Shown: positions 12,209 to 24,330 of the stretch, piece by piece | Position numbering within the stretch: the stretch's first letter is position 1 | How the letters are laid out: each line of letters begins with the position of its first letter | Assembly: GCF_032854445.1 (NCBI RefSeq) | Contig: NC_088300.1 | Span: forward strand, 43,248,984-43,312,983 | DNA from: Liolophura sinensis | Taxonomy: Eukaryota; Mollusca; Polyplacophora; Chitonida; Chitonidae | Reading direction: 5' to 3' | Length of the DNA stretch: 64,000 bases | Position numbers and translations under genes: made by a program | The notes under the pieces: generated by a model | The model's input: only the letters and a program-made list of their open reading frames with translations | Told to the model about the DNA's origin: nothing | Databases searched by the model: none

Positions 12209-12734
12209 TGTCCACACATATAAAGAATGGGACTTGATAGGCTCCATAAACTAGCCTAAGTATTCATGAATGTGTAGTGAACAGAATGATTGTGAACAAG
12301 AACTTTCAAATAATCCACCAGGAATGCATTTCTGCATTCACCAGGAATGAAGTCAGTAACTTATAACATCTTTCTGATAAAAGGTCTGAACAATTTCAAA
12401 TCCATTTAAATATGGAAGATCACAACGCGAGTAAAACCAGTAAAGCGTAACAGCTGACCAGTGAAATCCAGTCTCTTGTCAATGTACCTAAGGTGAGAAA
12501 GTTTTCCAAAGTGTCTGTTGAAGAATAAAACAATTTTGGTTCGCCTTAAATTGATATTTCTAATCGAATGACCTAGCAATTTGAATAAATCTGAGACATC
12601 GGAATCATTCCATGAATCGGTGAAAGGGAGACAACAACGACATTTTGTAGAACGTTCATTGATTTTCCCTTTAGTTAGATTCAACGTCTTAGCGATGTCC
12701 TGTTCGTATATATTTCCATACTTTGATTAACTGA

Positions 12735-12840
12735 TATGAGCTCTCTTTCATCTATGCGTCCAAAACAGACATTCTTAAATGGACGTCCCCTATCAATAAT
12801 GGCAAGGCCATCTTCCAAAATGACGTTTACTCAAAATGCC
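12735..12840 (+). repeat. Dispersed repeat R2, 5' part
   Basis: TGCGTCCAAAACAGACATTC, AATGGACGTCCCCTATCAAT, AATGGCAAGGCCATCTTCCA, AAATGACGTTTACTCAAAAT. Confidence 0.6.
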
Positions 12841-12984
12841 ATGATGTCATCACATTTAACATTTATACTGCCCTCTTTTCAGACTACCCAATTTTAAATC
12901 TTTCTTTGGTTCAGTGAAGACAGGTCACATGAACCCAATATTTCCGATGAAATCAAACATACTGATTATTCCGAACAACAGCTA

Positions 12985-13215
12985 AATGATTGTATGTTAA
13001 ATGTGACGACAACACGGCAATTTGAGTAATTCTAAACCTGTGACGTCTAATACATTCTGTTTTAGCCATGGTACTAGGGTACGTGTAAATTGCTACTATT
13101 TATGCATTTAAATAAACATTTGGAGTAAAGCTGTGAACTGGGTGAACATGTTACGTGTGGCCATGTGCCAGCTATGGCATTGTCGTCGCCGCTCTGGTTT
13201 TACTCTCTGTGTTGT
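12985..13215 (+). repeat. Dispersed repeat R1 copy
   Basis: AAATGTGACGACAACACGGC, TGAGTAATTCTAAACCTGTG, AGCCATGGTACTAGGGTACG, TAAATTGCTACTATTTATGC, then CGTCGCCGCTCTGGTTTTAC. This copy shows that the CATGGTACT and TTGCTACTATT segments belong to R1. Confidence 0.75.
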
Positions 13216-13429
13216 GCGTCTTTAATTGTATTATGCCAGAAAAAACTCAATAACCTGTGCAGAATGGCCAAGTGATATAAATGTATAAGCGATATAAATT
13301 CCTACGCTCAAGTCACGAGTTCTGATTTAACTTTCAAATAAATGATTTAATGAATGAATGAATGAATAATAGGAGTTCTTAGAGGCAGAGTACCAGCGAT
13401 TCTGGATTTCTTGTCGATTTTTATTTACA

Positions 13430-13605
13430 AGAGAAGTATACTCATTGTAAACCTTAAGAGTGAATGGGTTTGGGCAAACAATCTTGGCACACCAATTTTT
13501 GGTGTGCCAAATCACTTAGCAAACAGAATTTAACAAATGCTACAAGGTGAGACATTTTTAAGCCATATGCGGGACCCTTCGGTATATTGCCGTCCAAATA
13601 AGGAT
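13430..13605 (+). repeat. Dispersed repeat R2, 3' part
   Basis: CAAACAATCTTGGCACAC, CAAGGTGAGACATTTTTAAG, GCGGGACCCTTCGGTATATT parallel 61450-61585. With 12735-12840 upstream, R1 sequence (12985-13215) now separates the two R2 parts. Confidence 0.55.
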
Positions 13606-14010
13606 AATTTACAGTGTCAAAATTCATACTATCCCTCTAGTTGTGAAATGAAATATGAAACATCAAGCTCAAGTGATGTTTTGGGGACACTGAAATGGTA
13701 ATTACTCCTCTCCGTTGAAAACGAAAGTGAGAAGCAGAATTATAGAGGTGGTAATTATGTATATAATATTTGTGTGAAGAATTATCTCCCTTGAAACCGA
13801 GGGTTTGTTTACTAATATTGACGTGACTGAAAGCTATATGTTCTTTACTGCGTAAATAGTTCGTGTCTTCAATACATAAGGGACATAGTATAATCTATCC
13901 ATAATTACTTGCTTTCAGTTTCAAAAACTGATAGGCTGATGGGTAAGTGATGATATGTAATTGTCTCTAGACAGCCATAACACTGACCTTGTGTTTCATT
14001 CAAAACAATC

Positions 14011-14272
14011 AATTTATTTATTTATTTACTTATTTGATTGGTGTTTTACGCCGTACTCAAGAATATTTCACTTATACGACGGCGACCAGCATTATGGTGG
14101 GTGGAGCCCGGGGGAAACCCACGACAATCCGCAGGTTGCTGACAGACCTTCCCATGTAAGGCCGGAGATGAAGCCAGCATGAGCTGACCTTGAACTCACA
14201 GCGACCGCATTGGTGAGAGACTCCTGGGTCATTGCGCTGCGCTAGCGCTCTAACCAACTGAGCCACGGATGC
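14011..14272 (-). mobile_element. tRNA-headed SINE (family S1), near full length
   Basis: Starts on the + strand with the complement of the (AAAT)n tail and ends with CTGAGCCACGG, the complement of the tRNA-like head. The conserved CGTACTCAAGAATATTTCAC segment is intact. Confidence 0.9.
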
Positions 14273-14689
14273 TTATTTTTACAAAAACTAAGTTTGAAAA
14301 AAAAAACACGGCCATTGCATTTTCGGAAAATGGTAAACAATATTTTTTAAAAATATAAACACATAGTACAGTTTGAAGTACAGTGCAATATACCGAATGG
14401 CCCTGCGTATGGCGTGTATATATGTTGCCTTGTAGCATTTCTTAGATGATGTGCGTTGTGTAATGATTTCAATCCAAGTCACATCTTATTACTACTAATC
14501 GCGTTCTCCCCAAGTTTCTTACATTTTACTGTTCTATCAGTACTGTTCTGTTGTATGCAGGTATGTCGGGAGTTTCCAGAGTCTGTGGTATTCTGCTTCA
14601 TAACTGTGTTTAATTCCGCTAGACATGGTGTATTATTTTGATACCCATTTAATTCATTCTCCCATAGAACGTTCAGTTCGTCTTTCTCG

Positions 14690-14880
14690 ACATGAGTGAA
14701 AACAGCCGATTGCTTCTTTTTGCATGTATCCGTCTTAATTTCTTACTATAAATCCTTTCTTACTGCGTTGGTGGTTTGTGGTGGATGCTGGTTTGGTCTT
14801 GTGATGGAGGATGGTTGAATTATGACTGCAAAACTATTGTGCGAAGGGTACTGCATCAAACGCCTGCAATTAAAATTTAT
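14690..14880 (+). repeat. Dispersed repeat R3
   Basis: TGCATGTATCCGTCTTAATT, GGTGGTTTGTGGTGGATGCT and GGTACTGCATCAAACGCCTG. Related pieces are at 25010-25075, 28020-28140 and 39040-39130. Confidence 0.55.
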
Positions 14881-15447
14881 TAAATTTTACATGGAGTACA
14901 ACAAGCTTGTTGGTAATTATTGAAAGAGCATTAAGGATATCAGTCGATATACATGTTTTATAGTAGTCATGGGTTATTTAAATCAACTTAACCCGAAGCT
15001 ACATGTAAGCAACCGCGTTTATTATATTAACAGTTGAATGCAGCGCGACTGAAATCCTTAGATATTGCTTTCGATCTGGAAACATTCAAGTCTGAAATTA
15101 GATTTGGAAGTCATGCATACTCTTCACGTCTTCTCCACATCTTGGAAAATGGTGACTTTCTATCTCACATATAAGTTTCAAAACTCTGTTCAACTATTCC
15201 TTACACTCTTTGCGAATTGGTGTTTTAAGTTGTTTTGGAAATGGACTTAACTATTATTGACTGGCAAAGCACTTCCACGGTAGCATACGGATATTTACAG
15301 AATTGTGTTCCGATTTTGAAAGGGTCTGGACTAGTAGGGTTAATTTAGTCCCCATGTGGTATTTCGAAAAGAGTTATATGTTTAAAGGGGATTTACATGT
15401 GATCTCATAATATGTCGCAATGATGTCTAAATCGCAACCCACTCCAG
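14880..15447. other. No gene recognised
   Basis: AT-rich DNA leading into the 57-bp minisatellite; only a 61-codon chance frame. Confidence 0.5.
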
Positions 15448-16530
15448 TGATTTCGACAAAACATCCATGTTCCTTATACTGCTGTTAAATACGGTGATAT
15501 AAAGTGATTTCCACCAAACATCCATATTCCTTATACTTCTGTTAGATACGGTGATATAACGTGATTTCCACCAAACATCCATGTTCCTTATACTGTTGTT
15601 AGTTACGGTGATGTAAGGTGATTTCCACCAAACATCCATGTTCCTTATACTGCTGTTAAATACGGTGGTACAAAGTGATTTCCACCAAACATCCGTGTTC
15701 CTTATACTGCTGTTAGATACGGTGATATATCGTGATTTCCATCAAACATCCATGTTCCTTATACTGCTGTTAGTTACGGTGATGTAACGTGATTTCTACC
15801 AAACATCCATGTTCCTTATACTGCTGTTAGATACGGTGATATAACGTGATTTCTACCAAACATCCGTGTTCCTTATACTGTTATTAGATACGGTGATATA
15901 CAGTGATTTCCACCAAACATCCATGTTCCTTATACTGCTATTAGATACGGTAATATACAGTGATTTCCACCAGACATCCATGTTCCTTATACTGCCGTTA
16001 GATACGGTGATATAACGTGATTTCCACCAAACATCCATGTTCCTTATACTGTTGTTAGATACGGTGATATAACGTGATTTCCACCACACATCCATGTTCC
16101 TTATACTGCTGTTAGACACAGTGACATAAAGTGATTTCTACCAAACATCCATGTTCCTTATACTGCTGTTAGATACAGTGATATAAAGTGATTTTGACCA
16201 AACATCCATGTTCCTTATACTGCTGTTAAATACGGTGATATAACGTGATTTCCACCGAACACCCGTGTTCCTTATACTGCTGTTAGATACAGTGATATAA
16301 CGTGATTTCCACCAGACATCCATGTTCCTTATGCTGTTGTTAGATACTGTGATATAACGTAATTTCCACCAAACATCCATGTTCCTTATACTGCTGTTAA
16401 ATACGGTGGTATAAAGTGATTTCCACCACACATCCGTGTTCCTTATACTGATGTTAGATATGCTGACATCACGTGATTTCCACCAAACATCCATGTTCCT
16501 TATGCTGCTGTTAGATACGGTGATATAGAG
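15448..16530. repeat. 57-bp minisatellite, 19 units without length change
   Basis: CATCCATGTTCCTTATACTG starts at 15462 and its last copy starts at 16488, exactly 18 x 57 bases later. Units differ by scattered substitutions (for example CATCCGTGTT, GATATAACG versus GATATAAAG). As 57 is 19 codons, the minus strand stays open in three stretches with a 19-residue repeat, broken by stops from point changes. No start, signal peptide or splice context supports translation. Confidence 0.95.
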
Positions 16531-16723
16531 CGATAGCACCTATTTAGTTATGATCTTGGTGTCCGGAGACCTATACTTGACGTGTTTTGTGGTTGACATC
16601 ATTTCTCCTCAAGAACTGGCACTCAAGATTAGATAATAGAGAAATAACGATCTGAAGGAATCCAGCTGATCCAAGGAACGTTCCACATTCACATGTATAC
16701 AGTAGTGTAAGGAACACGGATAT

Positions 16724-16779
16724 GGTCTAAAATTAGTCATGCTGTGATGCCGATCACAGCATGACAGTAATTTTAGACC
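16724..16779. repeat. Imperfect 25-bp hairpin
   Basis: GGTCTAAAATTAGTCATGCT with GTGAT pairs across the loop GCCG (16749-16752) with ATCACAGCATGAC and TAATTTTAGACC; two bases (AG) bulge in the right arm. No T-run or other terminator feature is attached. Confidence 0.8.
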
Positions 16780-16789
16780 AATGATGACC

Positions 16790-16875
16790 AATAAACTGCT
16801 ATAAACATCACTGTAATTCTTTCATGCTTTCTGCTCTGAATTTACTCTATATGCTGTTGTCCCTTACATTTTATA
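16790..16875 (+). repeat. Dispersed repeat R1 fragment
   Basis: CTGCTATAAACATCACTGTA, then CTTTCTGCTCTGAATTTACT and TATATGCTGTTGTC: R1 order with an internal deletion. Confidence 0.5.
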
Positions 16876-17334
16876 CAAAGAAAAATATGATACCTACATT
16901 ACATTGTATTTCTCCATGTAGATGGAATCCAGGTTTGTAAGCCCACGTTAAAATATCATTCTTTACGAGATTCTACTGTTTGTTTCAAGGGAGGCCATGC
17001 AATGCGATGTATTGCAAGTGATGAGTAGCCTCCCTTATACAAAGAATTCGGGGCTACATGCTCTATACATTTTACTGAATAAATCCCTGTTGACAGTACA
17101 AACACGATAGGGTTACAGATATGAAATTTAGAGCAACTAAAACAGTTGTACAATAAAACAAACGAAGTACATAACATTGATGCTTCATTTCTGAAAAACA
17201 AGTATTTCTGGCATGCCGTGTAATTGTTTGTCTGATACATAACTTTGCATTACATATTCTTTAGCTCATACATATACAACATATTTTTTGTAGCGTACAA
17301 ATGTTGTCGCCTCACCATAAGGCCATGTCGAAAA

Positions 17335-17465
17335 TAAGCGACAACATCACAGACTAAAACTAGAGTAGCAACGACAGTGTGATATTTGGCAGATGGTAAG
17401 GTGTAAACGGTGAATTCCGATCTGTTGTCAGTTTACCTCAGTTGTAGGGTTTCATTCTATCTGTT
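17335..17465 (-). repeat. Dispersed repeat R1 fragment
   Basis: The complement reads as R1: AGAGTAGCAACGACAGTGTG, GATATTTGGCAGATGG, CCGATCTGTTGTCAGTTTAC, CTCAGTTGTAG. Confidence 0.65.
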
Positions 17466-17646
17466 CATTACATAGTAATATAGGCTTCCCAGGCTTCCCT
17501 AAAGATTGTATCATCAAGAAATTAACATTATCATCTCAGACTCTCCCGCTATAGTTTCAGCGTTTCGTAACCTCATGGATGGAGAAGTTTTCTTGTCTAA
17601 AAGTAATTTCGGACAATGCTATAGTGTCTTTTGTTCTTTCCTGCCT

Positions 17647-17971
17647 GTCGGGTCTCAGTTAGTAGAGCGTCCGTTTCGGGAGCTCCAGGGTCAATCCTAA
17701 GAGGAAGTTGTAGCTTTATAGCTTGGCGTTCAGCATTAAGGGGATAGTGCAACGACTGGTTGATCTGTATCACAGTATAATAGCTCGGGTGGGGCAACTT
17801 ACTTGCCTTCGGTAAGTCGTCACAGTGAAGCAGCACTAGATAAAAGAGCCGTGGAAAACGCAACAAGGAGACACATTACACGTACATGCACCCTAAGGAC
17901 TCCTTTGTCGTCATATGACTGAAAAATTGTTAGTTTTGACGTTAAACCCTTAGCACGCACTCACTCACTTA
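17647..17971 (+). mobile_element. SINE (family S2)
   Basis: Shares GAGGAAGTTGTAGCTTTATAGCTT-type sequence, CTTCGGTAAGTCGTCACAGT and GTCATATGACTGAAAAATTG with 37150-37500. The head is degenerate. TTCCTGCCT at 17638-17646 and 17972-17980 looks like the target duplication. Confidence 0.87.
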
Positions 17972-18023
17972 TTCCTGCCTTGGCGTTTACTATGTGTGGG
18001 CAAAACAGTAGCGAAGTGCTCAT

Positions 18024-18901
18024 TAAAGGAGAAGAAAAGATAAAAATGACGCCAAAATCAGATTTTTTAATTTATTTATTTATTTATTTATTTGACAGGT
18101 GACTTACGCCGTACTCAAGAATATTTCACTTCTACGCCAGCATTATGGTGGGAGGAAATCGGGCAGAGCCCGGGGGAAAATCCACGACCATCTGCAGGTT
18201 GTTGACAGACCTTCCCACTTACGTCCGGAGAGGAAGTCAGCATAAGCTGACCTTGAACTCACAGCGACTGCATTGGTGAGAGGCTTCTGGGCCATTACGC
18301 TGCGCTTGCGCGCTAAACCAACTGAGCCACGGAGGCGCCCGCCAAAATCAGATGAAAGAGCGTCAAAACTTATTTGCAAATATGATCTTTAATATTTTTT
18401 TGAATTTTTTTTCAAGAGAAAAGGTATTTGAAAATATTTTTGTATGGTGGGTATTTGGGACCAACTTTTGATTTTTATCGTTGATGCATAATAATGTTCT
18501 AAATAAGGATGTGATGCTGATCTAATAAATTTATTTAAATGTAAATTTGTTGTTTATATCAAACATATGCATTTATCCTAAATTATGGTAATATTTATGA
18601 CCATATTAAAAATATAAATATTATCCAAATTGAGGTTTAATACACTTGTTAGCTGAAAAGAACAAATTCTAGCGCAAAAACATTTATTAAACCTGTGTTA
18701 CATCCTCCGTTCTGATATTATTTAACAAAGACTATAAATACCAAAAGGTGGCCCCAAACACCTACCATACAAAAATTATTTTCAAGTGTCTTTTTCCCCT
18801 TAAGGAAAAATTGGAAAAAATATCGAAGACTACATTTAGGAATAACTTTTCGCACTCTTTTATCTGAACTTTGTATCATTTTTATGTTTTCTCCACCTTT
18901 A
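18024..18901. mobile_element. 0.6 kb fold-back (long palindromic) non-autonomous element, split by a SINE
   Basis: Left end TAAAGGAGAAGAAAAGAT near 18024 and right end ATGTTTTCTCCACCTTTA near 18901 are inverted partners. Inside, GTATGGTGGGTATTTGGG (about 18442) mirrors CCCCAAACACCTACCATAC (about 18753). The imperfect complementarity continues to an AT-rich centre near 18600, so the whole element can fold into one hairpin. Without the nested SINE and one target duplication it is about 588 bases. No open frame of its own is apparent. A second copy in opposite orientation is at 63286-63888. Confidence 0.75.
18064..18340 (-). mobile_element. tRNA-headed SINE (family S1), nested in the fold-back element
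   Basis: Read on the minus strand it has a tRNA-like head (CTCCGTGGCTCAGTTGGTTT), the conserved body ATATTCTTGAGTACGGCGTA and an (AAAT)n tail. A perfect 13-base target duplication GCCAAAATCAGAT flanks it at 18051-18063 and 18341-18353. Both copies belong to the surrounding fold-back element, so the SINE arrived later. Confidence 0.92.
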
Positions 18902-18904
18902 ACA

Positions 18905-19025
18905 TTACTGCATATTTTGTACCAAATTCTGCTACAGCCATGGTACTTGAGGCGTGTAAATTGTTACTATTGTCGGGGATCGTAAACGTAGTTACTGTTT
19001 ATTCATATGGTAATATTTGTGCGTG
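18905..19025 (+). repeat. Dispersed repeat R1 fragment abutting the fold-back element
   Basis: ACTGCATATTTTGTACCAAA, TTCTGCTACAGCCATGGTAC and GTGTAAATTGTTACTATTG follow R1 order starting directly after the fold-back end at 18901. The fold-back element may therefore have inserted into an R1 copy, whose missing front part I could not find on the left side. Confidence 0.55.
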
Positions 19026-19649
19026 CCTGTGTGCCCGAATTGGTATTATTATACTAGATGTTTCAGCGCTGGAATGTTGTTCTATACCGAGTTGAATCCA
19101 TGTCGCGTTAAGTGTCGGACACTGACATTGAACTTTACTCCATGTAAGAATATTGTATAACTTACATAATTATTCTTGTTTAAGTTGAATTAAGCGGTAC
19201 ATTATCAGGATAAGTGACAATTATATTCAGTGTGAGTCAACTTCTCAATACTGCAACTATGTTGTCAAGAGTAGTGCGCTAAATTACAGGACGATTTCAA
19301 AGGTGCGTGCGCTGAATAGTTAGGTCGTGTAGTTTATATAAGGCTGCGGTAAGCCGTTTGATGACATTCAACCCTGTCGATACTATGTGGATGGTGTCGA
19401 TGATCGTCGGGTAGGTGTGGGCCGGCCAGTGTCTTGTGGTGTATTTGATTTGTGTACTGATTTGGCAGATAGAGGACTGTGGGGCTATTGAGTTACTGTG
19501 TACATGAAGTTGTAAAGAGGATTGGCTTTCGGGGTTTCCCTTTGTATCGTTCATTTGTGGAATAAAGCTGCATTATCTTGTTTCCCTCTCCTTAATTGGG
19601 GGCTGATGTGTTCGCGCTCTCCGACACCACTGATGCATTTAGAAGAGTT

Positions 19650-19775
19650 AGAATTAAACCTTGACTGAGGTAAACTGACAAGAGGCTGTATTACACCAGT
19701 TCCGCGTGACTATTTGCCAGCTATCACACTGTCGTCGCTGCTCTGGTTTTACTCTATGCTGTACGTCTATTGCCT
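19650..19775 (+). repeat. Dispersed repeat R1, 3' part
   Basis: CTGAGGTAAACTGACAAGAG, GCCAGCTATCACACTGTCGT, CGCTGCTCTGGTTTTACTCT, ATGCTGTACGTCT. One of the clearest copies of the R1 3' domain. Confidence 0.75.
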
Positions 19776-20247
19776 ATATTACAACAGAACAATTGTCCCT
19801 CGAACCGCCATTCCTTGAGAGGTTCCTCATTGACTGGTAGCGTGTACATCGCATTAGTAAAAAGCATCAGCTACTGGTGTGATTGCAACGGGAAAAAGAG
19901 GTGTATATCTCATTTCGATGGGATGCACGTGCACATTTGGTCGATGGTTGATTAAACTCGGGCATTGCTTTCCGTGACACATACCTAATTTCCGGCTATT
20001 TTTAAAAAGTTTCTATGACAAAATGATGGTCTGGCTTATCAGGAAGAAAAGAAAAACATATTGAGAAATGTGTTTATTTGATTGTTGGTTACCTCCATAC
20101 AAAGAGACTTTCGTATATGAAACGGTAATCAGTTTTACTAGGACAGTTAACCAGAATGCTTTTTGTAAACCACTGACTGTCAAACAACGAACGAACTTTT
20201 CGTGTGTTTGAGACAAACGTGAACATAAACGAACGTTAATTGCCTCA

Positions 20248-20268
20248 TCGTCGTCGTCGTCGTCGTCG
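20248..20268. repeat. (TCG)7 microsatellite
   Basis: Seven uninterrupted TCG triplets. They give the Asp run in the minus-strand frame at 20013-20273, which I do not call a gene. Confidence 0.9.
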
Positions 20269-21548
20269 ACCAAGACCCCACCAATATAGAAAGCGGCGTA
20301 ATCTACAAATTACTTGTTTACCCTAAATGACCATACTTTTGCACGAAACCTAGGGGAAAGCAGTCCCCATTTCCCGCCTAAGGGCTAAAGGACCTGGTAT
20401 GATAAGGCGGAGAATCGGCCGCAGATAGGTACGATAAGAAAGTGCAAATTTTAAAACCCCAGCACAATTCGGTCGATTTCCGAATCACGAGTATAAAACT
20501 TCATCGAAACACCCATAAAACTGATATGACCATTAAATAGATGGTTGCCTAGTAATAACCCGCCAAAACGACACTCTCGATCCAAAATGCCAATTTTCCT
20601 TTGAAATGAGGCACTTTTTAATTTACGGTATGAAGATCAACGTTAACCAGAAAAATATTTAATGAAACTTCCATGTACGTATTTACGTGTTCGCAAAGTT
20701 TCGTTTTGGTTAACGTTTGTCTTCATATGTAAAACATAAACTTTATAATGCGATTTGTTTTGTCATATTTTGGCATGTTTAAAATCCGTATTTCTGCCAT
20801 GGTCTGTACGGCACCCTTCATAGTACAGTAAACTACCGAACTCCTGTGGAGAACAGGTATCATTTCAAAGAAGAGTTCGAATCTGTGTGGTGTTTTCTTT
20901 TTTGGAGACATACATTTGTGTGAGTGAAGATATAGGCTGTCTTACATTAAATAAGTGTTACCATGAATTAGAATGGATGATTGTTATGGTATGGTATGCG
21001 TAACCTGTGCCGACCTTCGGAGGTAGAGAAAGTTGCTGACTTCAAGTTAGTAGAAGTAGAGTGTAGTGGAGAAGGAGCAAAACCTAAACTAAAACCGTAT
21101 ATGAATGCTCTAAACAGATAATTTTGAAGAATCCCCGGGTAACCTTCTAGCCATTGCGCTACCTTAATACATACAACTGGCGTTGGGAGTGTGGTGCGTG
21201 TGACGTCCTGGGGCCACAGGCGGGGGCCGATTTCGAGGTATGGTACTTGGTTTGTTTGGGGCGCTGGCGGTTGCAGAGGATCCACTAAAAGAATGTTGGG
21301 AATGGGTGTACCGTAAGCACTCATCTGCAAGGTGAGGAGAGTGGCAAATGGAATAGTTATGGGACCAGGAGCATGCTGATGAACACGGTTTGCCTATATG
21401 TAATCGAAAGTAGCATAAGTAGGGTTTACTTATAGCAGAATGTGTGTGTGTGTGTTTTTTTTTCGGCCGTGATCTCTGACCTAGCATGAAACCTAGTCTT
21501 CGAGCCCTGAGCACGTTAGTTAGCAAGCCAGTCTGATAGAATATATGT

Positions 21549-21611
21549 AAGTGTGCCTATTGGTAAAATAAGTATGCCCACTGATGAAATAAGTGTGCCC
21601 ACTGATCAAAT
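21549..21611 (+). repeat. Three 21-base tandem units
   Basis: AAGTGTGCCTATTGGTAAAA(T), AAGTATGCCCACTGATGAAA(T), AAGTGTGCCCACTGATCAAA(T), each exactly 21 bases. Confidence 0.85.
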
Positions 21612-21856
21612 GAGGTGCACTTGTTTTTTGTTTGTTTGAACCCATGCGTGAGAGACTACTCATTGGAGCCATCCTGGGATTGCTTTGTGTGTGTTTGATC
21701 TGTGAGCGCAAGTGTGTACCGGATGTAATCAGGATCAAGAGTTTGAAGGTCGATAAATATACTATTAATACATTTATCCAAAGACACTTAAACCTGCCCA
21801 AAATGCCCTCTTATGTTTATAAAAGAGGCATTTCCCTATGGCATTTAAACGGCTAA

Positions 21857-22190
21857 CCCGGATAGCACAGTTAGCGTCCGCTTCGGGACCGGTCAAATCA
21901 CACCTAAGACTGTGAAAAAGAGGAAGTTGTAACTTCCTCGCTTGGCGTTCAGCAAGAAGGGGATAGTGCAATGACTGGTTGACCCGTATCAGTATAACGG
22001 CTCTGGCGGGACGGCTTACTTGCCTTCGGTAAGTCGTCTCAGTGAAGCAGCACTAAATAAAAGAGCGGTGGAAATCCATCCTGCAATAAGGAGGCACATT
22101 ACACGCACATGCACCCTAAGGATTCCTTCGTCGTCATATGACTGAAAAATCGTTGTGTACGACGTTAAACCCCAAGCACTCACTCACTCC
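21857..22190 (+). mobile_element. SINE (family S2)
   Basis: Head CCCGGATAGCACAGTTAGCG (slightly shortened), then GGAAGTTGTAACTTCCTCGC, CTTCGGTAAGTCGTCTCAGT and CCCCAAGCACTCACTCACTC. I did not find a clear target duplication. Confidence 0.88.
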
Positions 22191-24330
22191 CTCCCTACGA
22201 CATTGAGATGAACGTCTTTACAAAAGCCTGGAAAACTTTTGATTTCCAGCATATGGTGTAGTGTTTTACACTGAGATATTCTCCTAAAAGGAAATTAAGC
22301 TCAGTACGTTTTGTTTCGTATCTTTCGTTACGCAGGTTCCCTGAAATAGAATCGGATATACTGTAATGACTGGTATGTCAATTCTGCTACATGACAGGTC
22401 AGTGAGCAATTTACACTGCAGTAATACGAAAGAATCCTCACTCTGCGGCGTGTCCAAATCATTTGTGCCAATCTGCGCAATGGAATGGCCAGGAAGTAAT
22501 GACTTCATCTTTAAAGAGATATACTCATGTGTATGGACAACAACAACGTCAACATCAACAGCGGCGAGAAAACAATGTCACGACAATTTAGCCCCGTCAC
22601 TTAATGACCTACCCTGTACTGTTGTTAAGTTAAGAGACTGAAAGATGATCGGCATGATTGAAGGTTGGTATAATGACAAACAAAAACGTTTTGTAAGTGA
22701 TATGCCGAAAAGGGAGTATTTTGCCCAGCGTCAGAATTGCAGAAAAACAATGACCTCCAGTCACAGGTCGAGGGAGAGTAACTAGTTGAAGCCCGTACAC
22801 AAAGAGAGTTGTTTCCCTTCAGTCACAACTCTTGTATATTTGCTTCTTGTTCAAGTCAAACAAGGACACCTAAGCTTTCCTGGGTCAATTTCCTTTCTCA
22901 TTTGAGATATTTGTTTTTCTTCGGTCATTTGATCTTTGCCAGTGATGGTTACCATGAGAACGTGTAACTAAGGGACGAATAATAATTGACCCTGAAATAA
23001 CCGAAGAGTAATTTCGATAAAACATAATATTCAACATAATATGACAAAAGAAATTCAAAATTTACATGCATAAAGTTATACTGGTTGCTATGGTTGTACA
23101 AGATTTCTACAGTTACAGAATGAAATTGGATATTTCTAGCAAATTTCAGAGAAATATAACTTGAAAAAACATACCAATAATAACGATTTTTTAAAAGAAG
23201 TTCACTCGGTGATAATCAAGTACACTTGCATGTATGATTCGAAATAAAGGTGATATATCCTAAAACCAAATTACAAGCTTTCTTCACGTTTCACATGGGA
23301 CTCCATATTAGGAACAAGCCAGTAATATCATATCGATGTGACATTATGACACCCTCACCATGACCATACCCCTCACAGCAGGTTGACCAGACATTTTCCA
23401 TACCGCCTTTGCCTCATTTGTTTATTATTATTATATGTAGTGCTGCCAGATATAGCAACCATAGAATTATTGGGCTATCACTTTGGTAATACCTTGATTC
23501 TGAAGGATGTACGTATTTCGTCGATCAAACAGAAGCTATTTTGCTATCGAGGTTATAATTTAATAAATGAAAAGGAATTATTTATCAATCATTCATAAAT
23601 TAGTCCTTTTAATGACAACGTCCTCAAAAGATAAATTAAAATGTTCTTTACCGGTCTATTCATTATATGACATTATACAAACGATCTGTTTCTTATTTAA
23701 TAAGAGCTGCCACGTTTTTCCTTTCAAAGATTGCTCAAATTTTAAGTGGCTCTTATTCCTTTCAAACTGATGATGATTAGTTTCATATGGAAAACATTTG
23801 TGGCTCAAATTTGAATGTAAAGAGACATTATTATCTGTGCCTTATAGCAGCGATTTATTAGTGGCATGATTGAGTTGACTTTCCTCTGAAGTCATCTAAA
23901 TCTTCCTCAACGGGACTCGACGGTGCTATTAAAATCACTTCCGTTGGCTCCGGGTCAACTTGCTTCTCTGTGAAAAAGGTCATTGCCAAACTGTTAAGTT
24001 GTGTGCGCCCGGACGAAATCCACCTTTTTGCACTGTTGTCGTTTTCGATACTAATTTACGCCTAATTTTGGTTGGTCGTAAATTTCGCAGACCTGTTTCA
24101 GTTTGTTGTAAATCGGATCATAATTGTGTCACCTTCGGGCGCGTGGAATGCATAGGCCAAGGATCAGTTTAATTATTTATTAGCGAATCTAGTTTACAAA
24201 ATCTACGCCTGAGTGGTTTATATAGATACGCGATCTTATGCTACAGCTTTAAAGTAATAGAATAAACGATTTCACACGTTCGTCACACGCTATTTGAATC
24301 TTGAATATATTAAATATATTAAAATATATT
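22190..24330. other. No gene recognised
   Basis: AT-rich intergenic DNA. Frames of up to 91 codons (for example 22366-22641) show no domain. Confidence 0.5.

Noticed and set aside
15427-16539. Minus-strand frames encoding a 19-residue repeat (MDVWWKS... type)
   Set aside because: They follow directly from a 57-bp tandem repeat whose unit is a multiple of three; stops interrupt them and no start, signal peptide or splice context exists.
20968-21526. Two overlapping 120-codon minus frames
   Set aside because: Low-complexity (TG-rich strand gives Thr/His/Pro-rich translation), no domain, different frames open over the same DNA.
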